Virus record (IMG/VR): IMGVR_UViG_3300030060_003632
Coordinates: 1 to 29,238 of that record
Reading direction: 5' to 3' (one strand)
DNA length: 29,238 bases
DNA from: a virus
In this document: positions 18,501-25,723 of the stretch, piece by piece
Numbering within the stretch: position 1 is the stretch's first letter
Layout: each line of letters starts with the position of its first letter
The notes under the pieces: model-generated
What the model was told of the DNA's origin: nothing
Seen by the model: the letters and a program-made list of their open reading frames with translations, nothing else
Databases searched by the model: none
Translations under genes and position numbers: made by a program

Positions 18501-19832
18501 TGGGTCTGTTATACTAGAGGAATCAAAACTTGGATCTATATTCACTACACCATCTCCATCTAAATCTTCTGGCATAACATAATAAGAAACAAAACCACCT
18601 ATAACTTCACCATCACCATCACCATCTAAATCCACCATCGCTGGATAATTTATATTTACAGCGGTAGCACCAAGTCTAGTTGTTTCTTTCATTTCTAGAT
18701 TTGGTGGATTCGTTGGTTTTTTTCTTATAACAGTGATGTGTTCTTTTTCAACGTGCCCATAGTTTTGAGCAGTGTTGTATGATCCTACGCCTAAGTCTTC
18801 AACATCAAGTATAGACGTTAAATCACCATTTGATTTTTTAACCATAAGCTTAGTGTGCTTAGGATCTGTTTCGTAACTAGTGACTGTTTGATATTCACTC
18901 AATATTGTTCCAGCTAAAGATCTTTCTATGTTTATTTTTTTAGGCTCAGTTTCACCATCTGACCAAAATAACATGTTGTCGATTATGTTTATAGAGTTTG
19001 ATATAATTTTTCTATAGTTAAAATTTAAAACTCTTTCTGGGTGTATAAAATAAACAGCCGAGTTCATAGCGGAAATATTAAAATCTACTTCTTGTGCTAA
19101 GTAAACTGTATTACCGTTAATAGCAATTATTTCTACGCCATCTTGAACATCTTCAGGGAGACCAGTAATACTATTTTCAGGTATAAAAGTTTGATTTATT
19201 TCTGAACCTTGACCAGTATTACTAACAATTTTAACCGCAAAAAATCTCATACCAACTCTTAACTGATCTTTAATATCATCAACCACACTAAATGAATTAT
19301 AAGATGTAGTTGAAATTTCTGCACTACCTGTTCCAGGTTGGGTAGTAAATATATCAGTTTTATATCCAGTTACAGCAAACACATCTACAAAAACTGGTTG
19401 AGAACTTTCGGCATCAGCATCAACCTCTATAATACTATCAACCCAAAACCTAATGCTAGCTCCTGCTGAATTAACATCACGAGCCTCATAAATATCACTT
19501 GCATCTGGATTACTAAAACTAATTGTATTTTTACCATCATCAGGAACTGGAGAAGCAGCAAAAAAGTAAGCTTTGTTATTTTTTTCGTCAGCAACACTAC
19601 CTATTATTTTGGTCTTATTATTATCGTATCCAGTTATGCCATAAGCTAAACCTATACTTTTGTTTCCCTTTACATTTTGGGCTGTACCAGCTGAACCATC
19701 ACCAACCGAGTCAGCGTCAGTAGTTCTAACCTGTATATTACTAGCATCTCTATATTCGCCGTTACGAACTAATCTTAAATCAAGATCTTTGTTCATTTTA
19801 CCGGCAGTAAATGTGTGTTTAATTTCCGGCAT
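12516..19832 (-). CDS. Giant tail-tube / nozzle structural protein
   Basis: At 2438 aa this is by far the longest complete gene here; T7 gp12, the nozzle of a short-tailed phage, is about 800 aa. The N-terminus is diagnostic: HTFTAGKMNKDLDLRLVRNG (residues 6-25), then EYRDASNIQVR and later GTAQNVKGN. This is the usual opening of marine phage tail-tube proteins. MLFWSDGETEPKKINIERSL (287-306) is a second hallmark. Two acidic loops, DLDGDGDGE (401-409) and DLDGDGVVN (423-431), look like calcium sites. A glycine/aromatic-rich region lies around 1230-1330. A third conserved block with DYGISTNPES (about 2009-2018) and YRLYFTDKQRGAVLRLSMDG suggests a beta-propeller. The last 120 residues are beta-rich and may be an added surface domain. 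It starts 2 nt after the previous stop and its end overlaps the next gene by 8 nt. The core role is fairly sure; the meaning of the extra length is not. Confidence 0.75.
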   Translation of the reverse strand: MPEIKHTFTAGKMNKDLDLRLVRNGEYRDASNIQVRTTDADSVGDGSAGTAQNVKGNKSIGLAYGITGYDNNKTKIIGSVADEKNNKAYFFAASPVPDDGKNTISFSNPDASDIYEARDVNSAGASIRFWVDSIIEVDADAESSQPVFVDVFAVTGYKTDIFTTQPGTGSAEISTTSYNSFSVVDDIKDQLRVGMRFFAVKIVSNTGQGSEINQTFIPENSITGLPEDVQDGVEIIAINGNTVYLAQEVDFNISAMNSAVYFIHPERVLNFNYRKIISNSINIIDNMLFWSDGETEPKKINIERSLAGTILSEYQTVTSYETDPKHTKLMVKKSNGDLTSILDVEDLGVGSYNTAQNYGHVEKEHITVIRKKPTNPPNLEMKETTRLGATAVNINYPAMVDLDGDGDGEVIGGFVSYYVMPEDLDGDGVVNIDPSFDSSSITDPVGNDPSSAEQAYLIKQGDEIATSGSERYVRLPSVIDVRENDILRFTSTSYDLTPVLIDAQVIEGPIFYDSTDDTNGYIILCVFVDSRLSTLNPTNWDVEVLLKKPLFETKFGRFGYRYKYEDGEYSAFSPWSELAFLPGEFLYSPKNGFNAGMQNNVRELIVRGFIPALSVRPNDVRAVDILFKTTDDQNIYVVKSITRERDSEWEDYVEAFDGTGNEFEGGEDFGKLTITSEMINRVLESNQLLRSWDNVPIKAKAQEVTGSRLVYGNYTQGYEITTPIGLKQTVISNPIGFPNPEKSVKSIRTYKWGMVFGDKYGRETPVLPSSFKTAAGEVTTGDATVEKTLCHFKNQFQLQQDWDATPESWMDYVKYYVKEVSSEYYNLVMDRFFDSGDDGLWLSFNSADRNKVDEETYLILKNEHGSQQPVLEPARYKILAIENEAPSFIKLKQNPVGSVIISRNHIYSGTSGATTNAYPDKLISVNKIETSNSFGINLDMFRGTPRVKIRGTFENDATDPVTPFIAESPFRTASNFRGSGSSPYSITIDKVFNSNEVNMYTKINNQLTELGISGDLDQEDADNTGNADYINYTMEFFDEVEHEGPEFAGKFFVKIQRDETLDAKVTSRGSGDYNVLNSFDIAYITNDNQNPATNGNQSDYLWAAYNSTITGSVAGFTTSNDVDDLVNGPTIDANMNSETNDQYLPDFKLRLSFENSYGIEYSDEVAITAAFTQGVPEFGPGNYKKTKEFWQNWYNKTTTQIFLDEAPAAKDYTYRFPGPASVGLNMATNRLLHHFGHGSPISHSVWRNSGDQGATVSGYQIFGNFEGNLQSSYAAPNVNSNYNDGTGLPQYIEELLTSPEHPSLYDVWDDEGSLGGFGNTGYSENYKPHGIAGGFASAGQYGQMSFSCVANVSDVSENSATTSQRGNIASISGYTDINLGSATYPSQFTDGDNNNFKNLMQNPGTLFRFTADPSQTVYRILQNTQYIDNIFTGSSDSLQFVGNLEIHQISNFYDSSKTPEVNKAETAALRSTFIVRFARVGELNETLPGTGIDITYFDPRGQVRHDGTETFGIEIVERAMNADADLFFETTAACWETEPKETADIDIYYEASPAIPMILKSDNLQSFVGSSKNAALASSFYVKPRVSQGSYEYVEVNNSAFAFASFNDNVVQIKKDQIVELTNPGAQDEEYVQTSSNLVPQSIATTPGLLFESINQDIISIGDRVCFRRPDGCQTESLVVDHVQKIGAEVLNRDSFRQSNRISLKPSVNMTTSIAVQEDQNQTLFRFTTFSTDLNTSASATDEDGDAVNVVDDNYESVSFETDISPGLLGNYTVPTDALGQAVGKILKIGMFVTSSTSGLVPKHTYIKKIQYKDFNEVGGGGPSGTLDILEVRLNNALTSNIQGSADNPTFTFIEQTGYFKLDRNIWRYPVMLNWFNCYSFGNGIESDRIRDDFNTPTIDNGCRVSSTFLEYGQENISSGLIHSGLYNSISSVNNLNEFNMAEKITKNINPSYGSIQALKSRDNNIVVFSEDKVLKVLANKDAVFNADGNPQLVATNRVLGDATPYAGDYGISTNPESLASDSYRLYFTDKQRGAVLRLSMDGLTPISDVGMRTYFRENLKKCDSLVGTFDGVNGEYNLSLDFDDDLSLTNKSVSFNEGSKGWVSFKSFVPTTGLTVSGKYLTTTSEKVGPYNVEDKMNEVYEHHRDDMARNNFYGKTGSSSIEIVFNDLPSVVKSFKAVNYEGTQGKIIDMQSEATSAGVTYSDEYYNLDGQTGWYVDTFTTDMQVGQVDEFINKENKWFNRIISSKSNLSTGDLTNDMGQIAVQGLGNPISSDSTGTVLSSSEVNIVLGELPPLEIIFLLNYSGSISPSLDTGVTTAPKKYTWTAPNGLVARNYITSQLDGTEVDFAIDGINTTVISSTAYLNANYFTQFNNVGNPNTNYNAFGEGLWTITIEEFTNFNAADDPIDFSSRSITGQVFLTEGSGASSNFDSLTLYDG

Positions 19833-19834
19833 AA

Positions 19835-21154
19835 CTATTTAATTTGTTTACCCATACCTTTTAGTACTTGTGTAAATTCTTCTATCTTAATGTTTGACAA
19901 TCTTATTTTAGCTTTTCTTGTTTCAGCAAATCTTTCTTTTTTAAATCTTGCTAGTATAAACGGTGGTATATTAGATTTTGTAGATAATACACCGTAAGCT
20001 ATATGCTTGTATACAGCTTCTTCACAAAACTTATGAACAACCATTTCAGCGTCAGTACCTAAACCATCACTAACATAATGTAGTGTTACTGTTTCACCTG
20101 CTAAATCAGAACCAAACTTTATTAAACCTCTTAATTGATCTATAAAAAAGCTACCATTTATTTGAGAAAATTGAGGGTCTAATCCGTATTTTCTACCCTC
20201 TTTTGATATCTCTACGTCAGTAGCGTTATTAATATCATAATGATGATAGTCTATAGGTGTTTGACTTTTAAAGCTACTAAACGTATCACTAGGTGTTTGT
20301 TCTATTAAGTTTTCACCAGCTATCCCACCAGCATTTACAATACTTAAGGCTGCTGTAGATATGCTGCCACCACTATTAATAATACCTTCTCCACTTGGTG
20401 TTGATAAATTATCAAACTTGTTTTCAATTGTTAATAAACTACCTTCTGAAGTTGCTGTATAAAAATTACCTCCACCAAAACCATTTATAGCTGTAGCAAA
20501 AGCAGCGGCTTGAGTTGATGTTGTTAAAGAAGATACTGTCATGTGAACGGGTTGTGCTAAAGAGCTGGGATTGTTTGTTAGGCTTGTATTGACACCTGCT
20601 GGAATAGCGCCAGCATCAGCAGTGTTATCTTGAACTATAAAATGTATAAATGTTTGAACACCAACATTTACAAAACCTATTTTTAAGCCATCATCATCAC
20701 CTATTAGGCCTGAACTTGCTAAATCAAATGTTATTTTTCTTTTAGAGCCTCCACCGGTGAAATCATAATTACCATCTGCGTCTTGAGTTACAGCAAATGG
20801 ATCTGAAGTTTTTCTAGCTGGATATAAAACTCTTTCAATACCATCACTACCAACTCTAACTAACTTAACATAGTTAACATAGTCTTGGGGTAGTATCATA
20901 GATAAAGTGTTAGGTACTTCTATTTCTTGAGATTTAAAAGATTTTAAAACATCATATGATAATTCTTGCACAGCACGCATAGCGTGAAACTGAACATCTG
21001 TTCTATTTACTTTACCTATAATTTTATCTTCACCAACATAAGCAAACATAAAAGCATTTATAATATTTTCTAAAGAAGTAAATTGATAATCACCGTAATT
21101 AGCAGAATTGCTTGAGTTATAGTATTGTGATTGATTTTGAGTTAATAATCCCAT
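19835..21154 (-). CDS. Tail-tube adaptor / ring protein (gp11-like role)
   Basis: This is a 439-aa structural protein. The conserved part is N-terminal: IINAFMFAYVGEDKIIGKVN (about residues 31-50), followed by RTDVQFHAMRAVQELSYD and MILPQDYVNYVKL (about 87-99). I remember this block from many uncultured marine phage genomes directly upstream of the giant tail protein, as here. The middle (about 150-300) is a beta-rich, G/S/T-rich insertion. The C-terminal part (about 330-439) returns to a helical, charged composition. By position it corresponds to the T7 gp11-type adaptor between portal and nozzle, but direct homology is not evident to me. It is coupled on both sides with 2-nt gaps, so its stoichiometry may be tied to the nozzle gene. 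Confidence 0.65.
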   Translation of the reverse strand: MGLLTQNQSQYYNSSNSANYGDYQFTSLENIINAFMFAYVGEDKIIGKVNRTDVQFHAMRAVQELSYDVLKSFKSQEIEVPNTLSMILPQDYVNYVKLVRVGSDGIERVLYPARKTSDPFAVTQDADGNYDFTGGGSKRKITFDLASSGLIGDDDGLKIGFVNVGVQTFIHFIVQDNTADAGAIPAGVNTSLTNNPSSLAQPVHMTVSSLTTSTQAAAFATAINGFGGGNFYTATSEGSLLTIENKFDNLSTPSGEGIINSGGSISTAALSIVNAGGIAGENLIEQTPSDTFSSFKSQTPIDYHHYDINNATDVEISKEGRKYGLDPQFSQINGSFFIDQLRGLIKFGSDLAGETVTLHYVSDGLGTDAEMVVHKFCEEAVYKHIAYGVLSTKSNIPPFILARFKKERFAETRKAKIRLSNIKIEEFTQVLKGMGKQIK

Positions 21155-21156
21155 TT

Positions 21157-21942
21157 TTAATTATTTTGCGATTGATTTATTATTTGAAGATCTGTTACTC
21201 CAGCTTGTTGAACATCAGGTTGCTTCATCATAACACCAGCTAACATTAGTATTCTTGAAACTAAAACCTCTTCTTCACTAGGATGTAATTCAAAATTTTG
21301 TAGATCCGTAGCACTACCATTATAAAGAGCTTTACCACCTACAACATTATAAGTCCAATTAGGTGGTAGCGGTCTCTTATAGTAACTAACCTCAAAAGAT
21401 TCAGCATCATCAGCACCATCACTATTTGAATCTACGTTAAAAGTGCTAGTTGAAGCTGATGGGAATATTACTAATTTATTAGCATCTTCCCTGACAAATA
21501 TCGACCTTTTTAAAGTAGCTTTAGTTAGTGGATTATTTTCTGTATAAGCTATTTGATGCTTATTTAATTGTGTTAACTTATTACCAGATCCTCTAGCTGT
21601 ACTAAGAGCTGTTATACTTATAAGCTTGTGTACATCTTCTATTGTTGCTGTTGAATCACTAGGATCAATAGTAAGGTTTAATATAGAGTCTGCTGCTACA
21701 TTGTAAGTTCTATCTACATGTAAAGGGTGTAGCTTTTCTTCTAATATTTCTACCTCATCAGCATAAGGCTCTTGATTAGAAGGCTTCATTGTTGAATTTT
21801 TTATTCTATGGAAATAACTTGTAAATATTTCCATTTGAGCTTTATCTGCAAATAAATTAAACTCTTGAGGTGTTATATAACCTCTCTGTTCTTTATTTGC
21901 TATAACTAATACTTTTTGATATACTCTGTTTATACTTATCAT
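21157..21942 (-). CDS. Connector / ring protein (head-to-tail adaptor type)
   Basis: This 261-aa protein is the first gene of the tail block. The N-terminus carries RGYITPQEFNLFADKAQMEI (residues 20-39) followed by FTSYFH. This is a pattern I recall from small structural proteins of crAss-like and marine phages that are compared with P22 gp4-type tail accessory factors. The remainder is a mixed alpha/beta protein with a conserved-looking SYYKRPLPPNW segment (about 185-195). These features and the place between head and tail-tube genes fit a ring bound to the portal. The gene starts after a terminator and a 116-nt gap and ends 2 nt before the next ATG, so it probably opens a new transcript. 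The exact position in the connector (first or second ring) cannot be told from sequence. Confidence 0.65.
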   Translation of the reverse strand: MISINRVYQKVLVIANKEQRGYITPQEFNLFADKAQMEIFTSYFHRIKNSTMKPSNQEPYADEVEILEEKLHPLHVDRTYNVAADSILNLTIDPSDSTATIEDVHKLISITALSTARGSGNKLTQLNKHQIAYTENNPLTKATLKRSIFVREDANKLVIFPSASTSTFNVDSNSDGADDAESFEVSYYKRPLPPNWTYNVVGGKALYNGSATDLQNFELHPSEEEVLVSRILMLAGVMMKQPDVQQAGVTDLQIINQSQNN

Positions 21943-21971
21943 GTTATTTTTTTATAGGTGTATTTTACTAT

Positions 21972-21977
21972 ATTATA
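21972..21977 (-). promoter_or_regulatory. Possible -10 element upstream of the tail gene block
   Basis: The minus strand reads TATAAT here, 29 nt before the ATG of the next gene and downstream of a terminator, where a promoter would be expected. I find no convincing -35 element at 16-18 nt and no Bacteroidota-type TAnnTTTG -7 element. In DNA this rich in A and T such a hexamer can arise by chance. Confidence 0.2.
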
Positions 21978-22006
21978 GTTACATAATAAAGTGAAAGGTT
22001 AGCCCT

Positions 22007-22040
22007 AAATAAAAATAGCCACCCAAAATGAGTGGCTATT
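22007..22040 (-). terminator. Rho-independent terminator after the 280-aa gene
   Basis: A 9-bp perfect stem (AATAGCCAC / GTGGCTATT, arms 22014-22022 and 22032-22040) with a 9-nt loop is followed on the minus strand by TTTATTT. It lies 18 nt past the stop codon of the upstream gene. The T-tract is interrupted by one A, so it may be leakier than the terminator after the capsid gene. Confidence 0.8.
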
Positions 22041-22058
22041 AATATTAGCTAAAAGATA

Positions 22059-22901
22059 TTAGTTTAATCTTTTTTCTATGTTTTGGTATATCTCCATACC
22101 TTCATCTGTTTTAAACCAAGCAGCTAACGCTGAATATGGATGCTCATCAAATGGTACGTTCATTAACTTTCTATTGTTAGAGACCCAAGTAAATGTTCTT
22201 TGGTCTGGCGAAAGTTTTATTATACCCATCTCAGTAGCTTTGATACCAAAGTTTCTAAGCTGTACATTTTCATCATTAACTAACTCTAAGAATAATTCTG
22301 GACTTCTTTTAGCGTATAATAATAAATCTCTTTTAAGTTCTTTAGAACTTAACTCTGATACTTTAGAACCAATTTCTACTCTCATGATAGCTTCAGCTAA
22401 ATCAATATCTATATTTTTAGCAGCATTTAAAGCTTCAATTTCCATTTCTAACCAAGCTATTTCGCTTTTAGCTTTAACAACTGGTTTATCTTCATAGTAT
22501 AAAACATCTCTATCTGGATGGTATATAGATAATAACTTTTGCAAAATTACTTTTTCTTTTGGAACAAATAAGTAACCACTTCTAAAAACAATGTGTTCTA
22601 GTCTTTGATCACCTTTCATTTCATCTACAAAACAAGTTCTTTGATTTGATGTATTTTTTAGTTCTCTTTCGTAACCAGCTTCTTCATCAAACCAATGTAT
22701 GTTGGCAGGTCTGATAGATCTTGATAAAGGTCTTTTACCACCTTTTAAATTATACATTCTATCTTTTATCTCCCAACCATCATTTGATTTTTTATAGGAT
22801 GGTTCTACTCTTTTTGGTTTTTCTTTAACAACTGTTTCTACAGTAGTTGTTTCTTCAACTAAAGGTTCTTCAACCTTAGTTTCTTTATTTTTCTTTGCCA
22901 T
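22059..22901 (-). CDS. Conserved head-region protein of unknown function
   Basis: This 280-aa protein is encoded right after the capsid gene and is bracketed by two terminators. Residues 1-35 are K/E/T/V-rich and probably disordered. The folded part begins near residue 43 and includes ANIHWFDEEAGYERELKNTS (66-85), followed by QRTCFVDEMKG and a K/E-rich helical half (about 140-210). From memory, similar proteins lie beside the capsid gene in uncultured marine phages, with no assigned role. No enzyme motif, membrane segment or signal peptide is visible. Head decoration, capsid-assembly help or a head-neck role are possible from position alone. The ATG is preceded by an all-A/T leader. Its isolation between terminators suggests it is made in an amount different from the capsid protein. 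Confidence 0.8.
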   Translation of the reverse strand: MAKKNKETKVEEPLVEETTTVETVVKEKPKRVEPSYKKSNDGWEIKDRMYNLKGGKRPLSRSIRPANIHWFDEEAGYERELKNTSNQRTCFVDEMKGDQRLEHIVFRSGYLFVPKEKVILQKLLSIYHPDRDVLYYEDKPVVKAKSEIAWLEMEIEALNAAKNIDIDLAEAIMRVEIGSKVSELSSKELKRDLLLYAKRSPELFLELVNDENVQLRNFGIKATEMGIIKLSPDQRTFTWVSNNRKLMNVPFDEHPYSALAAWFKTDEGMEIYQNIEKRLN

Positions 22902-22921
22902 AATATAATATAATATAAATT

Positions 22922-22958
22922 AAAAAAAATATAAGGGCGATACTAGACCGCCCTTATA
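22922..22958 (-). terminator. Rho-independent terminator after the capsid gene
   Basis: A 10-bp perfect stem (TATAAGGGCG / CGCCCTTATA, arms 22930-22939 and 22949-22958) with a 9-nt loop is followed on the minus strand by eight T residues (22929-22922). It starts about a dozen bases after the capsid stop codon. It is the best terminator in the window. Confidence 0.9.
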
Positions 22959-22969
22959 AATGAATAGTC

Positions 22970-24475
22970 TTACTTCATTAACATAAAGTTGTTAGCACCT
23001 TGAGTAACTAAACATCTTTCAGATAAGAAGTGTAACTGCATCGCATCAAGTGCTGATGTAGCAGCTCCAACAGAACCAGTAACCCAAGTTTTCATTCTTC
23101 GGTCATCAGTTGCAGAAGCTCTATATCTAACGTGTAAGAACGGACGTTTTAGGTTTTTGCCTAAAGCTTGGTCATACACAGTAGAAGTACCAGCTGGAAT
23201 AATAACACCACGAATAGCAGCAGATCCTGCAATTCTGTTTATTTCTCCTCTTGTAGCTTTATCATTTAAGTATCTAAAGTCAGACTTGTAGAAGTCGTAA
23301 GAACCTCTTCGGAAACCTGAGAAACCTAAATTTAACGCCATATCTTCGTCGTTGTCAAATACTCCGTAAGAAGTACCTCCAGCTCCGTAAGAATTCATTG
23401 AAGCAAGCATATCATCAATAGCTAGAGATGTAGCTCTATTTACGAATAACATATTTTCTTCAATAGCACCTTGCTTATCAAACTCTGCTAATATAGCATC
23501 AAACTCCGCTAAATCAGTAGCAGCGTTAACACCTGTTACACCAGAAGTAATATTACCTCTTGACTCAATAGCAGCGAATAAACCTTCAGTACCAGCACCA
23601 CCTGCACCAGCATCAGCAGTACCTCTAATTTGCTTGTTAGCAAAACCAATAGCAGAATCAGCATGAGTTTTCTCAGCTTCTAGCATTGACATTTCTAAGT
23701 AGTCAGTAAATCTAGCTCTTGTATCGCCTTCAGCTTTTAAGTACCAGTAGTAACCATTTTGTCCTTCTTCGCCAGTTACTTCAACCCATCCTATTTGAGA
23801 TGCATCAGATCCAGATACTTCGTAGTAATCTTTCATGATGATTGGTTTATTGCTAAAAGACTTGAAAGTAGGCTCTAGTGCTGTTCTTCGATCAGCGTTA
23901 TGAGTACCTGTATTATCACTGTAGCTTTGTCCTTTACCGAACTCAGATCCAATAACTAATAAGATTGAACCAGACGCAGTTGTTGCGTGAGCAGATAAAT
24001 TTGCAGCACTATATGGTTCTACAGAAACTGTATCTGTTTCTGGAGTTTCAACAACTAAACATTTAGTTACTACTCCAGCAGTTGCTATAAGTACAACATC
24101 GTTAACTCTAATACCGTGGCTAGCTGCAACAAAGCCTTCACTTGCGCCATTACCATCAATATCAGTTACTACTTTAAAAGTACCATTAGTATCACCCGTC
24201 GTTGCTACTGTACCAACGTAGGATAAGTGTAACCTTGATTGCTCAGACCAAACTACTTGATCTGCTGTCATAGGCTCTTCTGCACCGACTTGAGCTAAGA
24301 AACCAGAAATAGTTCGTGGACCGAACACTTCAGCTTCTTTCTCCATTAAGTCTGGCAGGTATTGCTGTCTCCAGTCATTAGTGGAGCCAGTAAAATCTAT
24401 GTAGTTGCTAGCTAAAGCTTGCTGTTGTGCAGCAGGAACTTTATTTAGCAAACCACCTGGGTTTGAAATTGCCAT
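22970..24475 (-). CDS. Major capsid protein
   Basis: This 501-aa protein forms the icosahedral shell, presumably with the HK97 fold. The N-terminal part (residues 33-86) contains YLPDLMEKEAEVFGPRTISG followed by a block ending in WSEQSRLHLSY. I recognise this as the conserved core of capsid proteins from crAss-like and uncultured marine phages. Residues of about 87-180 look like a beta-rich insertion (many T, V, G) that interrupts the core. The core resumes around KPIIMKDYYEVSGSDASQIG. The start ATG-GCA is preceded by an A/T-only leader without Shine-Dalgarno. Several arginines use CGA or CGT, while AGA dominates in neighbouring genes, which would fit high expression. A strong terminator follows the stop, so this is probably the last gene of the packaging-head transcript. 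Confidence 0.9.
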   Translation of the reverse strand: MAISNPGGLLNKVPAAQQQALASNYIDFTGSTNDWRQQYLPDLMEKEAEVFGPRTISGFLAQVGAEEPMTADQVVWSEQSRLHLSYVGTVATTGDTNGTFKVVTDIDGNGASEGFVAASHGIRVNDVVLIATAGVVTKCLVVETPETDTVSVEPYSAANLSAHATTASGSILLVIGSEFGKGQSYSDNTGTHNADRRTALEPTFKSFSNKPIIMKDYYEVSGSDASQIGWVEVTGEEGQNGYYWYLKAEGDTRARFTDYLEMSMLEAEKTHADSAIGFANKQIRGTADAGAGGAGTEGLFAAIESRGNITSGVTGVNAATDLAEFDAILAEFDKQGAIEENMLFVNRATSLAIDDMLASMNSYGAGGTSYGVFDNDEDMALNLGFSGFRRGSYDFYKSDFRYLNDKATRGEINRIAGSAAIRGVIIPAGTSTVYDQALGKNLKRPFLHVRYRASATDDRRMKTWVTGSVGAATSALDAMQLHFLSERCLVTQGANNFMLMK

Positions 24476-24499
24476 AATAAATTTTTTTTAAATTTTTAA

Positions 24500-25693
24500 T
24501 TAATTCTTTTTTCTAATCTTAAAAGATCTATTTTTAATATCAGAAGAAGTACTGCCTAAAACCTTATATTTAACGCCCCCAATATTAGTTTCGCCGTGTG
24601 TTTTTCTAGGTTCTAAATTTATATTTTTATCTTTTACAATTCTATTTTTAGTAGCATCTGCCTTGCCTTGCTCATAAAAGTGCTTGGCAATAGCGTCAGC
24701 ATTCATAGCTGTAAATAAAGATTTATGATAACCTGCAGCATCATTAATAGTTGATTTATCTTCACCAACAAACTTGTTGATAAAATTATTAATATCACTT
24801 TGAGTATTCTTTACGCCATCAACATCTTTAACATTAAACCTATATCTTTTATCTCCGACGTTATATTCAAAACCTTTGAACTTGTCGTTGAATAAATTAT
24901 TGGTTTTATCTAAAAATACTTTTTTACTTTCTTCGTTTAATTTAATTTGTTGTTCTTGATCTTTATTATATCTATTAAAGAAATCTATAGCTTTCTGTTG
25001 TTCACTAGTTAATTTACTTCCAGCTTTAATATCTTCATAGTACTTAGACTTTTGCCCGTCTAAATAGGCTCTAGCCTCGGCAACTTGCTCTTTGAGGGCT
25101 ATCTTTTTTTTACGTATAGTTTTATCATCATCCATATCTTCATCAACACCAAACGTATCTTCTAATAAGAAGCTTCTTTCTTCTGCAGATAAATGAGATT
25201 TAGTTGTTCTGTAGTATTCATCTAATACATCAGAATCATCCATCTTAGAAACATCTCTATTTAGGTTTACATAATCTGCAACATCACCGCCGGTATCTTC
25301 CATGAAGTCAACTAGCTTTTGAATATTTTCAGGTAGTGGCTTACCGGCTGATACAGCTTCTTCTACAGCTTCTTCTACAGCTTCTTTAACTTCTTCAACT
25401 TGTTTATCTTCAACTGATTCTTCTACAACTTCTTCAACAACAGGTTGATTTACTTCTTCAACAACTTCTTCTAAGTTTTCTTTTTCCTCAACAACGGGTT
25501 GTTCTGTTGTTGGTGGATTACTTAAATCTACCTTTATAATATCAGGATTATCTGCGCTATCAAATTTTGATAAGTCTATTTTATTTTCAACCTCTTCAAT
25601 CGGTTGTTCAACAACTTGTTCAGTTGTTTCATTTTCTTGAGAAGTAACTTCATCGGTTACTTCTTCAACTATATTTTCTTTTTCTTCTGTCAT
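24500..25693 (-). CDS. Acidic scaffold-like head assembly protein
   Basis: This 397-aa protein sits between portal and major capsid genes, the classic place for a scaffolding protein. Residues 1-120 are extremely acidic and of low complexity, with many V-E-E repeats and no predicted fold. The middle (about 125-260) is charged and helical, with DxD-type acidic clusters around 186-193 and long K/E/Q stretches. The last dozen residues are strongly basic (SFKIRKKN at the end). An acidic body with a basic C-terminal tail that docks on the capsid protein is typical of scaffolds. I see no protease signature, so shell maturation by a domain in this protein is unlikely. The function is inferred from position and composition, because scaffolds diverge too fast for motif recognition. 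Confidence 0.65.
   Translation of the reverse strand: MTEEKENIVEEVTDEVTSQENETTEQVVEQPIEEVENKIDLSKFDSADNPDIIKVDLSNPPTTEQPVVEEKENLEEVVEEVNQPVVEEVVEESVEDKQVEEVKEAVEEAVEEAVSAGKPLPENIQKLVDFMEDTGGDVADYVNLNRDVSKMDDSDVLDEYYRTTKSHLSAEERSFLLEDTFGVDEDMDDDKTIRKKKIALKEQVAEARAYLDGQKSKYYEDIKAGSKLTSEQQKAIDFFNRYNKDQEQQIKLNEESKKVFLDKTNNLFNDKFKGFEYNVGDKRYRFNVKDVDGVKNTQSDINNFINKFVGEDKSTINDAAGYHKSLFTAMNADAIAKHFYEQGKADATKNRIVKDKNINLEPRKTHGETNIGGVKYKVLGSTSSDIKNRSFKIRKKN
25353..25388 (-). repeat. 12-bp tandem repeat in scaffold gene (EEAV units)
   Basis: Two exact copies and one near copy of acagcttcttct (plus strand) lie head to tail. On the coding strand each unit gives E-E-A-V. They belong to a longer degenerate stretch (about 25350-25640) in which GAAGAAGTT-like codons recur. 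Copy number could vary by slippage, since the disordered acidic region would tolerate length change. Confidence 0.8.
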
Positions 25694-25723
25694 AATAAAA
25701 TTTTATAAAATATTAAAAATAGG

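Noticed and set aside
18549-18632. DxDGD-like acidic motifs as the catalytic loop of a phage RNA polymerase
   Set aside because: Crass-like phages do carry large RNA polymerases with such a motif, but here the motif is doubled, lies in the N-terminal fifth of a protein with clear tail-tube blocks, and fits calcium loops better.
22078-22497. 139-aa open frame on the plus strand
   Set aside because: It is fully inside the 280-aa minus-strand gene, and its peptide shows no recognisable feature. The low-complexity, A/T-biased coding strand creates such mirror frames.
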